A stretch of DNA of 64,000 nucleotides from Parafilimonas terrae (GTDB lineage Bacteria; Bacteroidota; Bacteroidia; Chitinophagales; Chitinophagaceae). Both the position numbers and the translations under genes were made by a program. Within the stretch, counting starts at the first letter, position 1, and each line of letters starts with the position of its first letter. Positions 7,817-16,089 of the stretch are shown one piece after another. The notes below the pieces were generated by a model. The model did no database searches. It was not told the DNA's origin and was given only the letters and a program-made list of their open reading frames with translations. The DNA is taken from positions 806,001 through 870,000 of the forward strand of contig NZ_FOXQ01000001.1 in the NCBI RefSeq assembly GCF_900115755.1. Direction: 5' to 3'.

Positions 7817-8524
7817 TTAATACTGCAATAATTGTTTCGGATGAATAATATATCTGTAATAATACATCAAGCCAGGCAGCGCAGTTATTTGTATGGTGGA
7901 AAGGCCAATGCTGAAGGTATAATGCGGCTTTATAAAATCAAGTATAAAGCGGAAGAAACAATAGGCGATCATAAATAGCTTAAACCGTGCCCCGTTTTGC
8001 AGTGTGTATTTTTTTTCAATTTTAATAAGCGCCATCCATAGTAATATCAAAAAAATAATTTCATACAAAGCCACAGGATGCCTGTAATAACTATCGCCCA
8101 AATGCATACCCCACGGCAGGTTTGTTGGCAACCCGTATGTTTCTTCATAAATACCCATGCTAAAACAACCAAGGCGCCCAACAATCAAAGCCAGTATGAT
8201 GGGATAGGTAAATAAATCACCGGAAGCTGTTTCTTCATGGATTATTTTTTTTACTAACTCCACGCCAATAAGGCCGCCCAATAAACCGCCCAGGATTGTT
8301 TTGTTTGAATAGAAATAAAACAAAATATTTTCGGACTGCACTAATCCTGCAGGATTTTCCAAACCACCAATTAACCTGCTGCCAATAAAAGCACCCAGGG
8401 TTGCGCCAATTATGATGGATAAGCGGTTAGGTGGTGCAATTATATCTCCTCGTTTTCTTTTTAAAAACAAGTAGTAACGAAAGCCAACAAATAAACCTGC
8501 AAATTCAGTAATGGTATGCAGCAA
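7817..8524 (-). CDS. Lgt-fold membrane protein (diverged prolipoprotein diacylglyceryl transferase family)
   Basis: 235 residues with about six to seven hydrophobic helices. Lgt landmarks are recognisable: GRLGCF (Lgt has GRxGNF), YRHPVALYE (Lgt RHPSQLYE) and YCFFRFILDF (Lgt region with Arg239). Two catalytically important E. coli Lgt residues are changed: the His of HGG is Leu here (LGG near residue 78), and the Asn of GRxGN is Cys120. This is therefore unlikely to be the housekeeping Lgt and may act on another lipid substrate. It lies upstream of the Tes-like radical SAM gene on the same strand. Lgt normally moves diacylglyceryl from phosphatidylglycerol to lipoprotein cysteines. Confidence 0.75.
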   Translation of the reverse strand: MLHTITEFAGLFVGFRYYLFLKRKRGDIIAPPNRLSIIIGATLGAFIGSRLIGGLENPAGLVQSENILFYFYSNKTILGGLLGGLIGVELVKKIIHEETASGDLFTYPIILALIVGRLGCFSMGIYEETYGLPTNLPWGMHLGDSYYRHPVALYEIIFLILLWMALIKIEKKYTLQNGARFKLFMIAYCFFRFILDFIKPHYTFSIGLSTIQITALPGLMYYYRYIIHPKQLLQY

Positions 8525-8585
8525 AATATTACTGTTGCCGATTGTTATGGTTACAGGAAATTGCAGTTATGTTGTTTTAAATATT

Positions 8586-9605
8586 TCAGCGTTTTTCAAT
8601 TCTATCATAAAAGCCGCCATAATTATTCATTATCACATTATCTTCTTTAAAAAATTTCATTGGAAAACCTAAATCAATAGCGCTTATTTCATTAAGATGC
8701 TGCATATCTTCATCCGGAATAGTAACATCAATTGTTTTCAAATTTTGCTCAAGTTGCGAAAGCTTTGTTGCGCCTACAATCGGGATAACAGAAAGTGGTT
8801 GTTGCATGGTCCATTTCAAAGCCACATGCGATGGGTCAACACCTAACTTTTCTGCAACATTCATTACTTCTTTTGTAATACGCTGGCTGTTTTCATTTAA
8901 CCGGTTGCTGCCTTCTTTTATTCTTCCAAAATCACCACGCAAATATTTACCGGTTAATGCACCGCCTGCCAGTGGCGCCCAGGGTGTAACCGTCATTCCA
9001 AAATGTTTTGCCATGGGCAGCAATTCACGTTCAGGCGTACGTTGCAATAAGCTGTATTCAACCTGCAATGCAATGAACTGGCTCCAGCCCATCAGTTCTG
9101 CCATAACATTACCTTTGGCCACTATCCATGCAGGCGTATCGCTTATGGCTGCATAACATACCTTGCCTTGTTTTATAAGGTCATCCAGGCCACGCAACAC
9201 TTCATCAATGGGTGTAAGGTCGTCCCATATATGCAGGTATAAAACATCAATAAAATCTGTCTGTAACCGTTGCAGGCTTGCTTCCACACTGCGCATCATA
9301 TTCTTGCGGTTATTGCCACTGGCATTAGGATTGGTTTTATTATCGTGCAAAGAATATTTTGTTGCTATAACGAAATAATCACGGTCACGGGCATTTAAAA
9401 ATTCACCAATTATTTTCTCGCTGGTGCCAAACTTGTAAATGTTTGCCGTATCTAAAAAATTACCGCCTGCTTCCGCATATTTTTCCATTATGGAAAAGCT
9501 GGCTTCTTTGTCTGCACCCCAGCCGTTTTCTGTTCCAAAGCCCATAGTGCCAAGGCATAATTCTGATACTTTTAAACCGCTCCTTCCAAGTAATTTATAT
9601 TTCAT
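8586..9605 (-). CDS. Aldo/keto reductase
   Basis: 339 residues, an NAD(P)H-dependent TIM-barrel oxidoreductase. The catalytic tetrad is visible: Asp in NFLDTANIYKF with the Tyr just after, Lys in VIATKYS and His in LYLHIWD. The N-terminus MKYKLLGRSGLKVSELCLGT is the family signature, and the C-terminal IPIVGATKLSQLEQNL is the cofactor-binding segment. It resembles the large YajO/PdxI-like general aldehyde/ketone reductases; the natural substrate cannot be read from sequence. It stands alone, 61 bases before the next minus-strand gene. Confidence 0.9.
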   Translation of the reverse strand: MKYKLLGRSGLKVSELCLGTMGFGTENGWGADKEASFSIMEKYAEAGGNFLDTANIYKFGTSEKIIGEFLNARDRDYFVIATKYSLHDNKTNPNASGNNRKNMMRSVEASLQRLQTDFIDVLYLHIWDDLTPIDEVLRGLDDLIKQGKVCYAAISDTPAWIVAKGNVMAELMGWSQFIALQVEYSLLQRTPERELLPMAKHFGMTVTPWAPLAGGALTGKYLRGDFGRIKEGSNRLNENSQRITKEVMNVAEKLGVDPSHVALKWTMQQPLSVIPIVGATKLSQLEQNLKTIDVTIPDEDMQHLNEISAIDLGFPMKFFKEDNVIMNNYGGFYDRIEKR

Positions 9606-9790
9606 TCGTGTATATTTATTTTTTCAGTCATGCGCATGAAATGTTACTATGAATATTTTCTTTGTGTTGAAGATTATCATGCTGGTTTCATACACTACAA
9701 AAATAATAAAGCATTTACAGGTTCAAACAATTAAAGCCTCATGAAAATGCAGAGGGATTTTAGATAAACTCGCAGTGAATACCTGGTAAT

Positions 9791-9812
9791 AAAAAAGCCC
9801 CAAACGGGGCTT
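9791..9812 (-). terminator. Terminator of the histone-like gene
   Basis: On the minus strand AAGCCCCGTTTGGGGCTT is followed by a T run. The perfect six-base stem AGCCCC/GGGGCT lies about ten bases after the stop of the Lys/Ala-rich gene. Confidence 0.85.
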
Positions 9813-9821
9813 ACAAATGCT

Positions 9822-10310
9822 TTAAGATGCGCTTTCTGTGCCTGTATCTTCAGGCGTTGGCACTTCAGGCGCTGGCTGAACATCGGTAGTTGTTAGTGGT
9901 AATTCAGGTTGTTGAGGTTCCGCAGCTTTAGGTGCAGCTTTTTTGGGCGCTGCTTTCTTAGCAGCTTTTTTGGGAGCCGCTTTTTTAGCAGCCTTCTTTG
10001 GTGCTGCTTTTTTCACAGCCTTTTTAGGAGCAGCTTTCTTAACGGCCTTTTTGGGCGCCGCTTTTTTTACAGCTTTCTTTGGCGCTGCTTTCTTAGCAGC
10101 TTTTTTAGGAGCCGCTTTCTTAGCAGCCTTCTTTGGTGCTGCTTTTTTCACAGCCTTTTTAGGAGCAGCTTTCTTAACGGCCTTTTTGGGCGCTGCTTTT
10201 TTTACAGCTTTCTTTGGCGCTGCTTTCTTAGCAGCTTTTTTAGGAGCCGCTTTCTTAGCAGCCTTTTTTGGTGCTGCTTTCTTTACAGCTTTTTTATTTG
10301 CTTTTGCCAT
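9822..10310 (-). CDS. Histone H1-like Lys/Ala-rich repeat protein
   Basis: 162 residues from the ATG at 10310. Residues ~6-130 are tandem 9-residue units of the type KKA(A/V)KKAAP, strongly basic, followed by a ~35-residue acidic, Pro/Thr-rich tail ending GTESAS. Such proteins resemble the C-terminal tail of eukaryotic histone H1 and AlgP/Hc1-type bacterial proteins, and bind DNA non-specifically. The A/V choice follows a five-unit pattern (A A V V V), which matches a 135-bp duplication in the DNA. A perfect 9-bp inverted repeat lies upstream and a terminator downstream, so it is a one-gene unit. Long antisense open frames here are artefacts of the repeat. Confidence 0.9.
   Translation of the reverse strand: MAKANKKAVKKAAPKKAAKKAAPKKAAKKAAPKKAVKKAAPKKAVKKAAPKKAVKKAAPKKAAKKAAPKKAAKKAAPKKAVKKAAPKKAVKKAAPKKAVKKAAPKKAAKKAAPKKAAKKAAPKKAAPKAAEPQQPELPLTTTDVQPAPEVPTPEDTGTESAS
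9956..10300 (-). repeat. 135-bp direct repeats inside the histone-like gene
   Basis: The word TCTTAGCAGC recurs at 9956, 10091 and 10226, exactly 135 bp apart, and the sequence between is nearly identical (a few silent differences). This gives two full copies and a partial third, each encoding five 9-residue units. It is a likely site of length variation by slippage or recombination. Confidence 0.9.
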
Positions 10311-10333
10311 GATGTGAATTTTTCTTTTATAGA

Positions 10334-10376
10334 AATGGATTGTAAGGTAAAAATGTTTTACAAATATCAATCCATT
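10334..10376. promoter_or_regulatory. Inverted repeat upstream of the histone-like gene
   Basis: AATGGATTG at 10334-10342 and its perfect complement CAATCCATT at 10368-10376 are separated by 25 bp, 24-66 bp before the start codon. It may be a paired regulator site or a leader hairpin; no known operator is recognised. Confidence 0.4.
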
Positions 10377-10419
10377 AGTAAATAAATTTTTTTGTTTTTA
10401 TAAAAATTTATTTATGCAG

Positions 10420-11535
10420 CTATGCATTAAATAAAGATTGAAGCTTTTTTACAATGTTGCGCCATGAGTAATAATCATAATATTGCTGCGGGGTATTTGC
10501 CTGCATACTTTCGTTATTGATTATTGCGGTAACAAAGGTGGAAACATCATTATCGTTTACCACTTTAATCTTCTCCCCGCAAACAGAAAGCTCTATGCCA
10601 GCCGCCCCGGATACGCAGGAAACCACGCTTACACCATAACCCATTGCCTCCACTATTTTTGTTTTAACGCCACCGCCTGTTATAACGGGATTAACGAAAA
10701 TATCAGCTGCTTTAAAATAAGCATATACATCATCTACAAAACCGGCATATACAATGTTCCTGTTCTTATAATCTTTAAGTTCATTAAAAGAAGCAGGCAA
10801 GCCTCTGCCGCAAATAAGAAAGCGGTAATTAAAAGACGGAGTTTTAAGTAAGGCCGGGTTTAATTCATTCAATATAAATAGCAGGGCGTGAAGGTTTGGT
10901 TTATAATCCAGTGTGCCATTAAAAAAAAGCAGTGTTGCATCAGTTGGAATGTTATGTTTTTTATATATGGCCCGTTTTACTTCAGGTTTATCAGCAGGCA
11001 TTTTATCAATATCAATTCCAAAAGGCACTAATACTGCATTCTTTTCCTTCACCATTTTTTTTGCTATGGCAAATTCTATATCTTCTTTTGTTTTGAAGAA
11101 AACTTTATCGGCATGGTTATAAACAGCGCTTTCATAAATTTTTAAAAGGCTATGCCACCATTTGCCAATGGTTCTGAAGCGTTCATATTCTATATTGTGT
11201 GTGTGCACAAACCATTTTATTCCAAGGCTTCTTTTTAAAACCCAGCCCATCCAGGCCATATAAGGATGTTCGGTAATAACATTCTTAATATCCTTTTGCT
11301 TTATTATTTTTTTTATCTGTGATACATAAAAAGGGTTTATATACCTTCTTCTTTCCTTGCTGAAAAGCGGCACCATATTATAGGTTTCAGCAAGGTTTAT
11401 ATCGTTGTCTTCAACCGAAACAACCGTAAGGTCATTTTGTTCGCCCAGGTATTTACAGAAAATGGCAATGCCTTTTTGCCCACCCATTTGTGCAGGCAAA
11501 ATTTTGTAGGAAACAATGTCAAGAATCTTTGCCAC
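10420..11535 (-). CDS. Glycosyltransferase, GT4-like (GT-B fold)
   Basis: 371 residues. The C-terminal half has GT-B nucleotide-sugar features: FFNGTLDYKPN, IVYAGFVDDVYAYFKAAD and the donor-binding GGGVKTKIVEAMGYGVSVVS with its glutamate. The N-terminal half is the acceptor domain (MGGQKGIAIFCKYLG). Enzymes of this type transfer sugars from nucleotide donors to lipid-linked glycans or polysaccharides at the cytoplasmic membrane. No other surface-polysaccharide genes surround it. It precedes the histone-like gene on the same strand with a ~110-base gap. Confidence 0.85.
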   Translation of the reverse strand: MAKILDIVSYKILPAQMGGQKGIAIFCKYLGEQNDLTVVSVEDNDINLAETYNMVPLFSKERRRYINPFYVSQIKKIIKQKDIKNVITEHPYMAWMGWVLKRSLGIKWFVHTHNIEYERFRTIGKWWHSLLKIYESAVYNHADKVFFKTKEDIEFAIAKKMVKEKNAVLVPFGIDIDKMPADKPEVKRAIYKKHNIPTDATLLFFNGTLDYKPNLHALLFILNELNPALLKTPSFNYRFLICGRGLPASFNELKDYKNRNIVYAGFVDDVYAYFKAADIFVNPVITGGGVKTKIVEAMGYGVSVVSCVSGAAGIELSVCGEKIKVVNDNDVSTFVTAIINNESMQANTPQQYYDYYSWRNIVKKLQSLFNA

Positions 11536-11607
11536 AGGAATTAATTATAGCCACAAATAAACTGATAAAAAAGTTATGGAAAGTTCAATCTATCAGTCAC
11601 CCAGAAA

Positions 11608-11955
11608 TTATTCCACAGGCTTGCGTGCAAGGCTGCCCGTTAACCCTGCGAAACCTGAAACCAGCCCGCCTGTGAACGCAGTTACAAAAATTAATAATAT
11701 GGATGAGCCGCCTAATGGCAGTAACGTAGCAATTTTTTGGGAGAGTAAATGGTCGTTAGCGTTATCAATAATCAATGCCATAACGCCCCACAGTAAAAAC
11801 AAACCAAGAAACGTGGCTAAAAAAGCGGCAAGCGCTTTTTGATGAATAAGCAAGGCAATTATGAATGAAGTAACGGCAAAGCTCCACCACGTGAAATACA
11901 ATGGTGCTGCATAACCCAGCAATGCCGTAAGCAAAACAACAATTATAAACTTCAT
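11608..11955 (-). CDS. Integral membrane protein, unknown function
   Basis: 115 residues with about four hydrophobic helices (roughly residues 2-20, 22-37, 42-66 and 76-104), short polar loops and a glycine-rich last helix (FTGGLVSGFAGLTGSLA). No family recognised. It lies 74 bases downstream of the penicillin acylase gene on the same strand and may share its transcript. Confidence 0.7.
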   Translation of the reverse strand: MKFIIVVLLTALLGYAAPLYFTWWSFAVTSFIIALLIHQKALAAFLATFLGLFLLWGVMALIIDNANDHLLSQKIATLLPLGGSSILLIFVTAFTGGLVSGFAGLTGSLARKPVE

Positions 11956-12029
11956 ATTAATTTTTAAATTTTTAAATCAGAAATCTTCAATTCAAAGGCA
12001 TGCATTCCAAAGCATTTTTGCTTTGAGTT

Positions 12030-14495
12030 TTATTTTTCAAAGATCATTCTGCCAAGGTTATCTCTTTTACCGGCAATATCATTTTTGCTATACAGTTTTA
12101 TGCGGTAATATTTACCCGCTGCCCAGGTATCTACAAAATTATCATAGTACCTGCTGCCGGGATTTCCGCTTTGCCCACCGGGATAAACGCCGTAAGCATT
12201 AATATCATCGGTTAATTCAACCACCATACGCCAGCTTGGCCCATGATCTTTTTTGAAAGCATTAATAATATCCTTTCCACCGCCTGCATTCAAATGAGGC
12301 CTGCTAAAGGCGGAAATTTTAAGCAGATGCGTAATGCCGCCATCTTTAAATTTTCCCCAGGCTAATACATTATCATCTTTAGCTTTTTCCAATACAGGTA
12401 TAATACTTTTAAATGCTGCTGTAACGTCGTCTTTCAGGGTTTCTTTTTGAGGTGTATTTATATCATCTGCAAATAATGCAACAGAATCCTTTAAAATAGC
12501 TTTTACCAATGTGCCCGGTTCAACCGGCGGAACAGGCAAAGAAGCCTGGTGAAGTTCATCACCATAAATCCTGCTTATACAACTATCCTTCCATAAGTCA
12601 AAAACAGTAGCGCCTTCAGACGCCGCATCATTTATTAAATTCCACGATGCCACGGTGGAGAGATATTGCTTTTCTTTATTATCTAACCTGGCATAAACAA
12701 TCTGCGACAATAAAAGCGGAACAGCCTTTTCTGCCAGCAGGTTATAATTGTTGTTTTGCAGCTTTTCCATATCATCTGTTGTAATATTTTGCATAGATGA
12801 TAAGTAGCGGTTAATAAGCCAGCCCCTGTACAAAGAAAAGTTGCCCGGCGTATAATAAGGATAGGTTTTTACATCATAAGGCGACTGGTTGGCGCTGCTT
12901 ACAAAACCTCTTTCAGGATTATACATTGGTATTTCCAGGCTATCAGGAATGTAATGCTGCCAGGCATAAGTGCTGTCAAACCCCGGCATAACAAAATCGC
13001 CCTGCCTGTACCATAATGCAGGAAATTTGCCTGCCTGACGAATGGCAATATCACCGGCTTTATCTGCAAAAACGAAATTTTGCCCCGGGCAGCTAAATGT
13101 GGAAATAGCATCAATATAATCATCGTAATTTTTAGCCCTTACCAATTTCAGAATGCAGGCAAGGTCATCGCTTTCCTCGTGCGCCTGCCAGTGCACAGCA
13201 TAATACTTGTCTGTATGCAGTTTATCAGGATAATGAGGATCATACATTACCGGCCCCCAAACCGTAATAGCAATATGCTCTGTATCGCTTGGCTTGTTGC
13301 GTACCTTAATTATTTCATTGCGCAATTCTGCTTTGCGCCAGCCATCATTAAACCAATATTCCTGCATAGTGCTGTCGCGAAATTTTACTTCATAATAATC
13401 TTTCACATCACGTTCTGCATTGGTTAAGCCCCAGGCAATATTTTCGTTAAACCCTATAAGTATGTTTGGTGCACCCGCCAGCGAAACACCATACGTATTA
13501 AATGCCGGCGTAGATATCTGCATTTCATACCAAAGCGATGGAAGGTTAAGCCCTAAATGCGGATCGTTGCACAAAATAGGCCTGCCGCTTTTTGTTTTGC
13601 TGCCGGCAACAGCCCAGTTATTACTGCCGTTATTTTTATCAGGTTTTATGGCGGGATTCAGCGGCGCAACAGCCGTTTTGAAATTAAAATATAAAGAGTC
13701 AGTTGTTGCAGGCGGAATTGAAAATTTAAGTGAATTTATTTTAGGCAGAGGATTGGTAATGATCGGTTGCATGGAATCCTGTACGTAAGGAAAGAGCGCT
13801 TCATACTGCGCTTTGGTAAGGAACGACTTTACATTAGTCCTTTCAAAATCTTCTTCATACCCGGCAAGATCATAAGCCATATATTTTGTAAGCAATGCAG
13901 TTTTCAGGTTGGTCCAAGGCTCAGGTTTGTAATTAAGCAATTTATATTCTAAAGGATAATCATTTTCCTTAAGGGTTTTAATGTATTCATTTACGCCTGC
14001 AGTATAAGCATCGCAGGCAGCTTTCATTTCAGGGTCGTTTTCCATGGCATGCAGGGCCTTTTCTGCGCCATATACTATTCCAAGCCTCCTGAAAAATTTA
14101 TCAATCTTCAAAAAGTTGGTGCCATTGGCCGAATCGCCCATTATTTCACTCAATCTTCCGCCCGCTGCATATACCTGGAATTCCATTTGCCACAACCTGA
14201 ATTTCGCATGCAGGTAACCCTGCACAAACCAGGCATCGTTTTCGTTTTCGGCATATACATGCGGCACTAATCTTTCGTCAAAGAAAACTTCTGTGGCGCC
14301 TTTTAATTGCGGAAAATTAAGATTATCGTTAAAGGTTTCATTTGCAGGTTCTGCATTCTGCCAGAAACCTTTTTGCGGAGAAAGAAAAAAACCAAAACGG
14401 GGCGTTTTACTGCCACTTAAAGTTTGCTGGTTATCTAAAAAATAAATAAGCACAATCGCTATAATAGCAGCAATAACGCACCCGATGATCCTCAT
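12030..14495 (-). CDS. Penicillin acylase family protein (Ntn-hydrolase)
   Basis: 821 residues with one N-terminal membrane helix (about 3-21), then the alpha chain, linker and beta chain of penicillin/acyl-homoserine-lactone acylases. The autocatalytic cleavage site is NNG-SNNWAVAG: Ser291 would become the N-terminal nucleophile, followed by the conserved DPHLGLNLPSLWYEM. The family hydrolyses amide bonds of acylated amines such as beta-lactams or quorum-sensing lactones; the substrate here is not readable. The N-terminal helix suggests periplasmic location anchored in the inner membrane. It precedes a small membrane protein gene and follows osmC, all on the minus strand. Confidence 0.92.
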   Translation of the reverse strand: MRIIGCVIAAIIAIVLIYFLDNQQTLSGSKTPRFGFFLSPQKGFWQNAEPANETFNDNLNFPQLKGATEVFFDERLVPHVYAENENDAWFVQGYLHAKFRLWQMEFQVYAAGGRLSEIMGDSANGTNFLKIDKFFRRLGIVYGAEKALHAMENDPEMKAACDAYTAGVNEYIKTLKENDYPLEYKLLNYKPEPWTNLKTALLTKYMAYDLAGYEEDFERTNVKSFLTKAQYEALFPYVQDSMQPIITNPLPKINSLKFSIPPATTDSLYFNFKTAVAPLNPAIKPDKNNGSNNWAVAGSKTKSGRPILCNDPHLGLNLPSLWYEMQISTPAFNTYGVSLAGAPNILIGFNENIAWGLTNAERDVKDYYEVKFRDSTMQEYWFNDGWRKAELRNEIIKVRNKPSDTEHIAITVWGPVMYDPHYPDKLHTDKYYAVHWQAHEESDDLACILKLVRAKNYDDYIDAISTFSCPGQNFVFADKAGDIAIRQAGKFPALWYRQGDFVMPGFDSTYAWQHYIPDSLEIPMYNPERGFVSSANQSPYDVKTYPYYTPGNFSLYRGWLINRYLSSMQNITTDDMEKLQNNNYNLLAEKAVPLLLSQIVYARLDNKEKQYLSTVASWNLINDAASEGATVFDLWKDSCISRIYGDELHQASLPVPPVEPGTLVKAILKDSVALFADDINTPQKETLKDDVTAAFKSIIPVLEKAKDDNVLAWGKFKDGGITHLLKISAFSRPHLNAGGGKDIINAFKKDHGPSWRMVVELTDDINAYGVYPGGQSGNPGSRYYDNFVDTWAAGKYYRIKLYSKNDIAGKRDNLGRMIFEK

Positions 14496-14538
14496 GTAAT
14501 GAGATGTTTAATTAATAAATTTAGATTGAAAACAAGGC

Positions 14539-14952
14539 TTAGCCCTCAAGCGTTGCTTCAGATGAAATTTTCATGTTCAACGCTTTGCTGATGGGGCAAT
14601 TTTCTTCGGCGTTCTTCACACATTCATCAAACTTTTCTTTGCTTATGCCCGGCACCTTGCCTTTTACAACCAGGTGGGATTCGGTGAGCACACCGTTTTC
14701 AAAGTTAATATTGGAAGTTGTTTCGAGGCTTTCAGGCGTAAAACCCGCTTCACCCAAAACAAAACTTAACTTCATGGTAAAGCAGCCGGCATGTGCAGCA
14801 GCAATCAACTCTTCCGGGTTAGTGCCTGTGCCTTCTTCAAACCTCGATTTATAAGAATACTGGGTATTACTTAAAGTACCGCTTTGCGTGGTTACTGTAC
14901 CATTTCCTTCTTTTCCTGAACCGTTCCAAACGGCAGTTGCATGTCTTTTCAT
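14539..14952 (-). CDS. osmC: OsmC-type peroxiredoxin (organic hydroperoxide reductase)
   Basis: 137 residues. OsmC/Ohr proteins reduce organic hydroperoxides with two cysteines: here Cys57 in AHAGCFTMKLS and Cys119 in NCPISKAL, correctly spaced, with Arg37 and Glu47-48 of the active site nearby (SRFEEGTGTNPEELI). The start MKRHATAVWNG is the family start. It sits 43 bases upstream of penicillin acylase on the same strand and is divergent from the csaA-like gene. Confidence 0.93.
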   Translation of the reverse strand: MKRHATAVWNGSGKEGNGTVTTQSGTLSNTQYSYKSRFEEGTGTNPEELIAAAHAGCFTMKLSFVLGEAGFTPESLETTSNINFENGVLTESHLVVKGKVPGISKEKFDECVKNAEENCPISKALNMKISSEATLEG

Positions 14953-15031
14953 AAAGATTATTTTTTTGTTATTAATTTACGAACCAATTTATAGGTACAA
15001 AATAATATACAAAATTCACTAATAACAAAAT

Positions 15032-15361
15032 ATGATAAGCTGGGATGATTTTGAGAAGATTGATATACGCTGTGGAACGGTTACAGAAGTACATGATTTT
15101 CCAAATGCAAGAAAGCCTGCATACCAGCTTACGATTGATTTTGGTGAATTGGGAATAAAAAAATCTTCCGCACAAATAACACATCATTATTCAAAAGAAA
15201 ATTTAAAAGATAAACAGGTTGTTGCCATTATAAATTTCCCTGTAAAACAAATAGCCAATTTTTTTAGTGAATGCCTGGTGCTGGGTGTGTATGATGAAAA
15301 CAATAATGTTGTATTACTGCAGCCGGAACGAAATGTAAAGAACGGGATGAAGGTGGGATGA
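15032..15361 (+). CDS. csaA: CsaA-like tRNA-binding domain protein
   Basis: 109 residues forming a single OB-fold tRNA-binding domain as in CsaA: start FEKIDIRCGTVTEVHDFPNA, middle SSAQITHHYS, end ECLVLGVYDENNNVVLLQPE. B. subtilis CsaA is described as a dimeric tRNA-binding protein with chaperone-like activity in secretion. Divergent from osmC with an 79-base A/T-rich spacer. Confidence 0.92.
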   Translation: MISWDDFEKIDIRCGTVTEVHDFPNARKPAYQLTIDFGELGIKKSSAQITHHYSKENLKDKQVVAIINFPVKQIANFFSECLVLGVYDENNNVVLLQPERNVKNGMKVG

Positions 15362-15365
15362 ATAA

Positions 15366-15512
15366 CGTGAAACGTCAATCGTCAAACGTGAATACAGGTA
15401 CATGAAATTGTAAGCGTAATTTGAATGTCTTAAAGAATAAATGAATTAAACGTGTTATTAAGCAATGATCAAACTCAGAAGATTTCACCTTTGACGATTC
15501 ACGTTTGACGGG
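15366..15512. repeat. Inverted repeat around a csaA-ogt spacer
   Basis: GTCAATCGTCAAACGTGAAT near 15374 and TTTGACGATTCACGTTTGAC near 15490 are inverted, diverged copies built from the words CGTTTGAC and GATTCACGTTTGAC, ~95 bp apart. Words like this occur as dispersed intergenic repeats in Bacteroidota. Nothing coding lies between them. Confidence 0.5.
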
Positions 15513-15525
15513 CGCAACGCACAAC

Positions 15526-16026
15526 ATGGAAGAGCTCTACTACACATATTATCAAAGCCCGATTGGCATGATAAAAATTGCGGGCACGGATCATTACATT
15601 GCTGAATTATCATTTATTGATAAGCCGGGGCAAATGAAACATGGCGAACCGGGCATAAGCGAAGTGATGCACCAATGTACAGAACAACTGATAGAGTTTT
15701 TTAGTGGCAAGCGCAAAGAGTTTGATATACCAGTTCATCAGCCCGGCACTTTTTTTCAGCAGAAAGTATGGGGCGAACTATTGCAAATACCTTATGGCAA
15801 AACCATTTCCTATCTTGAATTAAGCCGCCTTATCGGTGATGAAAAAGCCGTACGCGCTGTGGCAGCAACCAATGGCAAAAACAAGATTGGCATCATCATT
15901 CCCTGCCACCGTGTAATTGGCAGCGATAAAAGCCTGGTTGGCTATGCCGGCGGTGTGTGGAGAAAAAAATGGCTGCTGCAGCATGAGTTTAAGATTTCTC
16001 ATGGCATACAAACGCTGTTTGATTAA
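15526..16026 (+). CDS. ogt: Methylated-DNA-protein-cysteine methyltransferase
   Basis: 166 residues from the ATG at 15526; a TTG 21 bases upstream is less likely. It repairs O6-alkylguanine by moving the alkyl group irreversibly to Cys127 in IIIPCHRVIG. Other family marks are PYGKTISYLELSRLIG (DNA-binding helix) and SLVGYAGGVWRKKWLLQHE. There is no Ada-type DNA-binding domain, so this is the constitutive Ogt form. A hairpin terminator shared with the convergent lactonase gene follows. Confidence 0.95.
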   Translation: MEELYYTYYQSPIGMIKIAGTDHYIAELSFIDKPGQMKHGEPGISEVMHQCTEQLIEFFSGKRKEFDIPVHQPGTFFQQKVWGELLQIPYGKTISYLELSRLIGDEKAVRAVAATNGKNKIGIIIPCHRVIGSDKSLVGYAGGVWRKKWLLQHEFKISHGIQTLFD

Positions 16027-16034
16027 TAAAAAAA

Positions 16035-16059
16035 CCACAGATGTCTCGTTCATCTGTGG
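16035..16059 (-). terminator. Terminator between ogt and the lactonase gene
   Basis: Perfect 9-bp stem CCACAGATG/CATCTGTGG with a 7-base loop. On the minus strand it is followed by a run of seven T, so it chiefly serves the lactonase gene ending at 16090; it may also slow plus-strand transcription from ogt. Confidence 0.8.
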
Positions 16060-16089
16060 CTGAATTGTTTAAAACAATTTAATGATATC

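Noticed and set aside
9909-10385. Two long antisense frames (158 and 124 residues) across the histone-like gene
   Set aside because: Low-complexity Phe/Ala/Ser-rich mirror images of the Lys/Ala repeats; no start or promoter signals, and the minus-strand frame has a full gene structure with terminator.
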